Below the pieces are notes generated by a model. It did not search any database. It was not told the origin of the DNA and was given only the letters and a program-made list of their open reading frames with translations. From JBELMB01 sp042088665 (GTDB lineage: Bacteria; Pseudomonadota; Alphaproteobacteria; Rhodobacterales; Rhodobacteraceae), in contig JBELMB010000059.1 of NCBI GenBank assembly GCA_042088665.1, forward strand, positions 1-27,116: DNA of 27,116 bases, given 5' to 3'. Below are positions 25,001-27,116 of the stretch, piece after piece; positions within the stretch are counted from its first letter, which is position 1, and every line of letters begins with the position of its first letter. The translations under genes and the position numbers were made by a program.

Positions 25001-27040
25001 TCGGCCACCGTCGACGAAGACAGCGTCGTCACCATCGACGTACTGGACGGCGACAGTGATCCGAACGGCGATCCGCTCACGGTTGCGGATGTCACCCAGA
25101 GTGCCAATGGCACTGTGGCGATCGGACCGAACAACACGGTGACCTACACGCCGGATGCCGATTTCAACGGCGTCGACAGCTTTACCTATACGCTCAGCGA
25201 TGGGGTCCTGACCGATACAGCCACGGTGATGGTCACTGTCACGGGCACCGATGACGCGCCACGGGGGGTCAACCAGACGGCAGAAGCCCCCGAGAACACG
25301 GGTCTGACGCCCTATCCGCCGCTCACCGGCACGCTGGTGGCTGTCGACCCGGACGCCGGGGCGACGCAGACCTGGACCGCGGGGACCTTCGTCGGCGCGG
25401 GTGGCACGCTGACCGTCAACTGCGACGGCAGCTACAGCTATGTGCCGACCGTCGGTTTCTCGGGCATCGACACGTTCACCGCCACGGTCACGGACGACCT
25501 CGGCCTGACCGGCACCGCGGATCTGCGGATCGAAGTCAGCAACGAGAGCTTTGTCTCTGAAAGCGGTCAGGAAGTGACGGTGGATCTGAACGCGGATGCC
25601 ACGGGCGACAAGCCTGCCGGTGCTGTGTCGCTCAACCTCTCCTCGTATCAGGCGCCCTCGGTGAACGTGATCTTTGCCATGGATGCCTCGGGGAGTGTCG
25701 GCACCTCGAGCTTTCAGGCCCAGACCGCCGCGGTGTCGGCGGCATTGGCCGACATCCAGCAGCGGTTTGCCGGGTCAGGGATCGACGTGGACGCGCATGT
25801 CTTCTCGTTTGCATCGCGCCTGAACACCGTGGCGACAGGTAGTTTCAACAACCCGGACAACCATGTGAGTACCTTTGTGGTCCTTGGCGATCCGGATGAC
25901 CCGAACGAGCCGGGAGGGCGTGACCCTGGCGACCCGAGCACGTCGCGCCTTGTGTCCTATGCCGACGTGGAACTGGTGCGCGATGCCACGCAGGCCGAAC
26001 TGGACGCCACGCTCAGCGGGATCCAGACTGCGCTTGCCTCCATGGTATACACGCGCGGCTATACGCCGTGGCATTCCGCCTTTGAACAGATCGAGGCCTA
26101 TCTCGACAACGAAGCGGATGCGGCGACGGCGCTGAACCAGGTGCTGTTCATCACCGATGGTTTCCCGATTCCCAACGATCTGGACGGCAGCGGCACGACA
26201 TGGCGCAACGCGCTGGCCAGTCTGCAGGACAGCGCGGCCAATGGGTATGACGTGGCCATTGAGGCCTTTGGCGTCGGCAATCAGTTCGCGTCTCAGACCC
26301 TGCTGAACGTGGTGGATCCCACGCCAACCCCGGTCAGCGGTTTTGGCGGATTGTCCGCGGCGCTGACCGGGGCAGGGCTCTTCCCGGCGCAGCTTGTTTC
26401 GCTTGCCGTCACGCTGGAGGCCGATGGCGTCGACGAAGGGATCGTGGCGGATGCCAATTCGCCCGGTGTCGTGGCGGGCGCGCTGGAGGTCGATCTTGCG
26501 CTGGCGGATGTCGCAGGCATCGAGGACCTGCTGGGCACGCAGAACGAATTCGCGGTGACGGCGGTGTTTGATCTGGATGGCGATGCAACGACCACCACCG
26601 ATCAGGTCACGCTGTCCTCCTATGAGCTGATCGGGTTCGGGGCAGAGGCGGTGATCACCGCCGGCACCTCGGGCAACGATCTGCTGATGGGCAGCGTTTT
26701 GGCCGATGATCTCGGGGGCGACGCCGGCAATGACCTCTTGCTGGCGGGCGAAGGCGAGGACACCGTGACCGGTGGCACAGGTGACGACCGTCTTGGCGGC
26801 GGGGCAGGCGCGGATCAGTTTGTCTTCTCCAGCGGAGACGGGCTCGATACCCTGCTGGATTTCAATGCGGCAGAGGATCTGATCGTCTTCAGCGGGTTTG
26901 GTGTCGGTCTGGACGCCGCCGGTCTCGTGATCAGCGAAGCCGTTCCGGGCACGGTCGTCGTGGACTACGCAACCGGCACGCTCACGCTCGAGGACACCAC
27001 GCTCGCTGAGGTCACCTCGGATGTCTTCGTCTTTGTCTAG
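16010..27040 (+). CDS. Giant type I-secreted RTX/VCBS protein with FG-GAP propeller and VWA domain (probable adhesin)
   Basis: A 3,676-residue (roughly 370 kDa), Asp/Gly/Ala/Thr-rich, cysteine-poor extracellular protein. The frame opens with TTG at 16004, but GGAGA at 15998-16002 is well spaced only for the GTG at 16010, chosen here. There is no Sec signal peptide. Order of parts by residue: unassigned module 1-155; SdrD-B-like domain 161-282 (GTLFVDSNGD); tandem modules A 325-517 and B 543-736, each with NVNDIDGDGVV; RTX-like GGDD repeats 744-790; VCBS and cadherin-like repeats about 870-2240, many ending ANDAP or DSFTYTISDG; seven FG-GAP blades 2265-2749; further VCBS-type repeats to 3180; VWA domain about 3218-3460 with MIDAS DASGS at 3225-3229; RTX nonapeptides 3552-3606; and a C-terminal end DVFVFV typical of type I signals. 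VWA followed by RTX resembles LapA-type adhesins. Calcium-dependent folding after secretion is expected. No exporter genes are nearby. Confidence 0.93.
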   Translation: MAKDFSVIELGVQALIDTAEQNRTAENADALVGLTFGGADAPLWQSLAEMTAQGRVGRSYDQSREQEAFSIDGGAPQIFDAVATYRAVVTYTDGTTASMSSVVIFQDTAGRTYLAPEQRQNSDQRVLEAKPIASLQLTDLRDASFSGLSANRNAVDFVRDEGEISGTLFVDSNGDKTQRAEGGRHPGMEAGLEGVVVIARDADGVEVARTTTDADGAYSFVLASGDYRIEVPTDVNTGPLVMPGQGDARHDSSADPATGLTGVIAVSPGSAQKDIDVGYAPDRRDGVVDGQAGGEVMTLGYRDADRDVITHGADVIVGDSTGMSVPREAFRWDGYSSRDVDGTLVQDTGTVTVTYSRTADTRGHDSSRDGSTRLNLEGFDPVGPAPDSRSSLTSRNTNEDARGAFAWAFSQEVSDVRFNVNDIDGDGVVAVRAYDAAGQEVSVTLIGGARLSVRDSDGNGIDDTADSRGGYAAASSGQYSLQVQVAGPVARIELEHTQDGRHDSRIHVTDILFDAGVPQAPGADLIDGAGGDDLIYGDTGPTVPERAVFSWEGLSSRDVDRTIVQESEGITVTYRRTADEGRHDSAQDGRTVLNTAGLAPGDVEIDSNGALESVTNGQTGRGGFEWAFSEDVSNVAFNVNDIDGDGVVRVLAFDAMGDAVVVDLAGGNGLTLSDSSGDGMADTATSQGGYAEASSETYNLQVRIAGPVARITLEHTQAGRDNSGIWVTDILFDAGVASVDQTTGAADMISGAEGDDTIFGQGGDDSVDGNAGSDALDLGGGDDLGIYMVAENAGARDVYDGGADHDTLRLGLTRAEWFRADVQADIAAYLAHLAAGDPAPFQFTAFDLSAQRFEKLEVLLDGDVIDPTDAPVTLEDDEARLDENGSAAGAVLDNDTVPDLIRSVDLVQDVTRGTLSFLPDGTYSYDPLGDFDFLAVGESTTESFTYRVTDADFDQAEATVTLIVSGSNDAVSVQAIDVAGALTEGAVLSDSGTLSFADPDASDRPQATAALSSLAAVAADATTPIALTSAQQSAFEAAFVVANPATNTNSGNINWTYAIAEPVLDFLAAGETVTARFAVTVDDAQGSTATETVTVTITGANDAPTISVGALDSDAKTLIETDAGLTAVGTLTYADPDLSDSVTTAVTGVTFGGNSGALVVPPTGDLQSMLSLDSATVLGQGAVSASAGWRFDSTPVTFDGLAVGDSLVLTYTLTATDSAGATATQTVEITINGSNDGPQIVDGQPGSTEGAVIEAVQDAEGAVVDPGTPEATGQLVAFDTDGTDLTWSGDQDSPLGAFTIDPVTGAWTYTLDNDAANALFASERAEESFTVTVIDADGATATDTVDITITGANDAPHVDANLSDLTGGVVETGVGAGVPDQDTASGQLFATDPDLGAQLAWSGDAQVPLGVFEIDGASGAWSFDLDQSGADAIAQGATETLRFAATVTDEAGATDVQDVTITVEGRNDAPTLGGGSLSAVEDGGAISLALAPLSGDVDSDDDASSLGFVVSARPDEGTANIVNGDLVFDPGTAFQDLAAGDTRQVSIGVQAVDRHGALSPEAFFVATVTGTNDRPIIAVAPSTAVVEATDAAAQVISQTGLVGFDDPDMGDLIDITAAIDGAPLWSGGTLTAAQIAVLSNGLTTGTTDAAAPLTIPWSYEARLDLDFLAAGETISIDYTVTARDALGLEADAGLSFQITGTNDGPVLHEDTNTGDPVIEQGALVAGNPDAAGNVLDNDRDPDANDTLTVTGVSPGTGQPDDTGVGTPLIGRYGMLTLGSGGDWTYRLDDTDPDTEALAAGQSVDEVFTYAASDGTATAMSLLRIRITGSEDNRPPTAAGSTLALDEDGSVQGQVATDDPDLPNDTLTHVVIDDVDNGTLVLGTDGRFDYSPDAHFSGIDSFTYQVSDDLGESATATVTFEIEAVADAPDLALAALPDGQEDTAFAIDLVAVLVDTDGSESLSVTLEGLPAGFVLGDGTRSVTSDGTTPIDLAGWTLGALIATPAADANGSFALTATAIATEASNSETATSVVTRTYTLKAVNDAPEAADDQATTAEDQAVIITVLTGDTDTEGGALTVTGVGSAGNGQVAVQPDFNVIYTPDANFFGTDSFTYTISDGGGATDTGTVTVEVTSVNDAPEPDDEAVTVQEDTALTIDVLDGDEDVDGDALSISGFEQGALGSVSRDDRGDGDPTNDRLTYTPDANAFGADSFTYVVDDGNGGSQTATVTVTITPVNDLPVFAGGAQTGAVIQNDLPPSLPSGLSPSLLDGTNGVAILGAAAGDLTGRWVAGLGDVDGDGQADVAVGGDFAGTPNTGAVYVISGASLPADGQIDLAALPAGVTMIAGIDTGDATGRAVQGAGDVNGDGIDDIIIGARFSDPNSSASGESATGEAYVVFGQTGGLPAAIDLEALDGTTGFRIPGLSSADEAGFAVDCAGDVNGDGFDDIIVGALDADPPGVARGGESYVIFGGNTGFAARIDLAALDGSNGFRVDGETGSQRSGVSTVGLGDVNGDGIDDFGVGTIRAGSSSSPAYIVFGTNAGFPATLSLSDIDGSNGYVVTSPGFPGRNMTSMGDINGDGVNDIGFSNQGSNSFALFGGAVRLAALDAADGLADGVIDRASIADGDGTIFARGGAAVAVVPKGAGDVNGDGIDDIIIGEGSADPNGQSNAGSIHVVYGGAGLGRDTDLGALAPDQGFRLDGVSAGDLVGNWVDGAGDVNGDGTGDMIVGSLFADPEGRTDAGAAYILFGGAVPGAAAGVLRDSGSFEFTDADPGDTHQLGSQFLSGTHGAELGSFGVSLDDSATGDGAGVLGWRFEVDNAAVRFLAEGEFVTQVYSVSVSDLNGAPDTREVTVTIAGVNDAPEAVVDDNAADAVVEAGATTPGDATATGDLLANDTDADLTDVLTVTGAAAGIGVPVAGTLGQPLTGTYGDVVITAGGIWTYMLNDADPETQALAPGQQAVDVFTYEVSDGKGGSATAELQVTIIGADDNLAPVADDDSATVDEDSVVTIDVLDGDSDPNGDPLTVADVTQSANGTVAIGPNNTVTYTPDADFNGVDSFTYTLSDGVLTDTATVMVTVTGTDDAPRGVNQTAEAPENTGLTPYPPLTGTLVAVDPDAGATQTWTAGTFVGAGGTLTVNCDGSYSYVPTVGFSGIDTFTATVTDDLGLTGTADLRIEVSNESFVSESGQEVTVDLNADATGDKPAGAVSLNLSSYQAPSVNVIFAMDASGSVGTSSFQAQTAAVSAALADIQQRFAGSGIDVDAHVFSFASRLNTVATGSFNNPDNHVSTFVVLGDPDDPNEPGGRDPGDPSTSRLVSYADVELVRDATQAELDATLSGIQTALASMVYTRGYTPWHSAFEQIEAYLDNEADAATALNQVLFITDGFPIPNDLDGSGTTWRNALASLQDSAANGYDVAIEAFGVGNQFASQTLLNVVDPTPTPVSGFGGLSAALTGAGLFPAQLVSLAVTLEADGVDEGIVADANSPGVVAGALEVDLALADVAGIEDLLGTQNEFAVTAVFDLDGDATTTTDQVTLSSYELIGFGAEAVITAGTSGNDLLMGSVLADDLGGDAGNDLLLAGEGEDTVTGGTGDDRLGGGAGADQFVFSSGDGLDTLLDFNAAEDLIVFSGFGVGLDAAGLVISEAVPGTVVVDYATGTLTLEDTTLAEVTSDVFVFV
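16982..18217 (+). repeat. Tandem duplicated module pair (A 16982-17560, B 17636-18217) in the giant protein
   Basis: Two modules of 193 and 194 residues align end to end. Shared anchors are SSRDVD, the TVTVTY/GITVTY strand, WAFS.(E/D)VS, FNVNDIDGDGVV, GGYA.ASS, QV.(I/V)AGPVARI.LEHTQ and VTDILFDAGV. DNA identity is locally high, for example TCCTCGCGCGATGTGGA in both copies, so the duplication is real rather than convergent. An RTX-like linker (DLIDGAGGDDLIYGD) separates them. I do not know a named family for this module. Confidence 0.9.
22802..24256 (+). other. Seven FG-GAP repeats forming a predicted integrin-alpha-like beta-propeller
   Basis: Seven successive blades of about 55-75 residues each carry a calcium-loop motif: DVDGDGQADVAVG, DVNGDGIDDIIIG, DVNGDGFDDIIVG, DVNGDGIDDFGVG, DINGDGVNDIGF, DVNGDGIDDIIIG and DVNGDGTGDMIVG. 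Most end with a YVVFG-like strand before the next blade. Seven is the number needed to close an integrin-type propeller. Blade 5 is the shortest and most diverged. The block is embedded between VCBS/cadherin-like repeats in the giant protein. Confidence 0.88.
25661..26390 (+). other. Von Willebrand factor A domain of the giant protein
   Basis: VNVIFAMDASGSVGTSSF begins a VWA fold; DASGS supplies the DxSxS part of the metal-ion-dependent adhesion site. VYTRGYTPWHSAFEQ supplies the conserved threonine, and LFITDGFPIP the conserved TDG strand. An Asp/Pro-rich insertion (coding span about 25,885-25,940) lengthens one loop. Such domains bind protein or carbohydrate ligands through a metal ion. Its position just before the RTX repeats matches LapA-like adhesins. 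Confidence 0.88.
26663..26826 (+). other. C-terminal RTX nonapeptide repeats of the giant protein
   Basis: GTSGNDLLMG, DDLGGDAGNDLLLAGEGED and TVTGGTGDDRLGGGAGAD are consecutive GGxGxDxUx-type repeats forming a calcium-binding beta-roll, followed by QFVF and a LLDFNAAEDLIVF segment. The final 50 residues, ending in hydrophobic Val/Phe, are the likely uncleaved type I secretion signal. Confidence 0.9.
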
Positions 27041-27116
27041 ACGGGACTGGGGGGCGGCATATGTGATGCGTCTTGGCTGACCCAAGGGATCCTCGGCGCG
27101 CCGGATGCGGCGGGGT
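27041..27116 (+). other. Region downstream of the giant gene, window end
   Basis: Only 76 bases remain after the stop. I see no hairpin followed by T residues and no start of a new gene that I can support. Confidence 0.5.

Overview
The window looks like chromosomal DNA of a high-GC alphaproteobacterium, most likely a marine member of the Rhodobacteraceae (Roseobacter group). The reasons are the codon usage, a TRAP transporter operon, a fused hydantoinase/oxoprolinase, and a giant type I-secreted RTX/VCBS protein. This placement is inferred from gene content, with no rRNA or other marker to confirm it.

Layout, all genes on the + strand. Positions 3-440 are the end of a cheB chemotaxis methylesterase, followed by a small uncharacterised protein (534-959) and about 735 bases with no recognisable gene. 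Positions 1696-5106 hold a zinc alcohol dehydrogenase and a DUF3604 (PHP-like metal-binding) protein, probably co-transcribed. A LysR regulator (5206-6099) then precedes an apparent catabolic operon: a DUF1445/D-glutamate cyclase-family protein, TRAP subunits P, Q and M, and a fused hydantoinase A/B (5-oxoprolinase-type) protein ending at 14233. Overlapping the stop of that last gene is the start of what I read as a wrecked Glu/Leu/Phe/Val dehydrogenase gene (14230-15021). Its C-terminal third is clear but frameshifted by one base, and most of the middle is missing.

Taken together, the LysR operon reads as uptake and opening of a cyclic amino-acid derivative (5-oxoproline/pyroglutamate or a related lactam, possibly linked to D-glutamate), with a dehydrogenase that once removed the nitrogen from the product. 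That pathway is an inference from four family assignments. The DctP-DctQ gap (449 bases) carries a 16-base tandem repeat, and the hydantoinase gene carries a 12-base in-frame minisatellite.

About 1 kb of gene-free, partly AT-rich DNA (15022-16009) separates the operon from a single 3,676-residue open reading frame (16010-27040). It encodes a type I-secreted RTX protein with, in order: an unassigned N-terminal module, an SdrD-B-like domain, a tandem pair of about 193-residue modules, RTX-like nonapeptides, many VCBS/cadherin-like repeats, a seven-bladed FG-GAP propeller, more repeats, a von Willebrand A domain with an intact MIDAS, RTX repeats and a hydrophobic C-terminal end. No type I exporter genes lie in the window.
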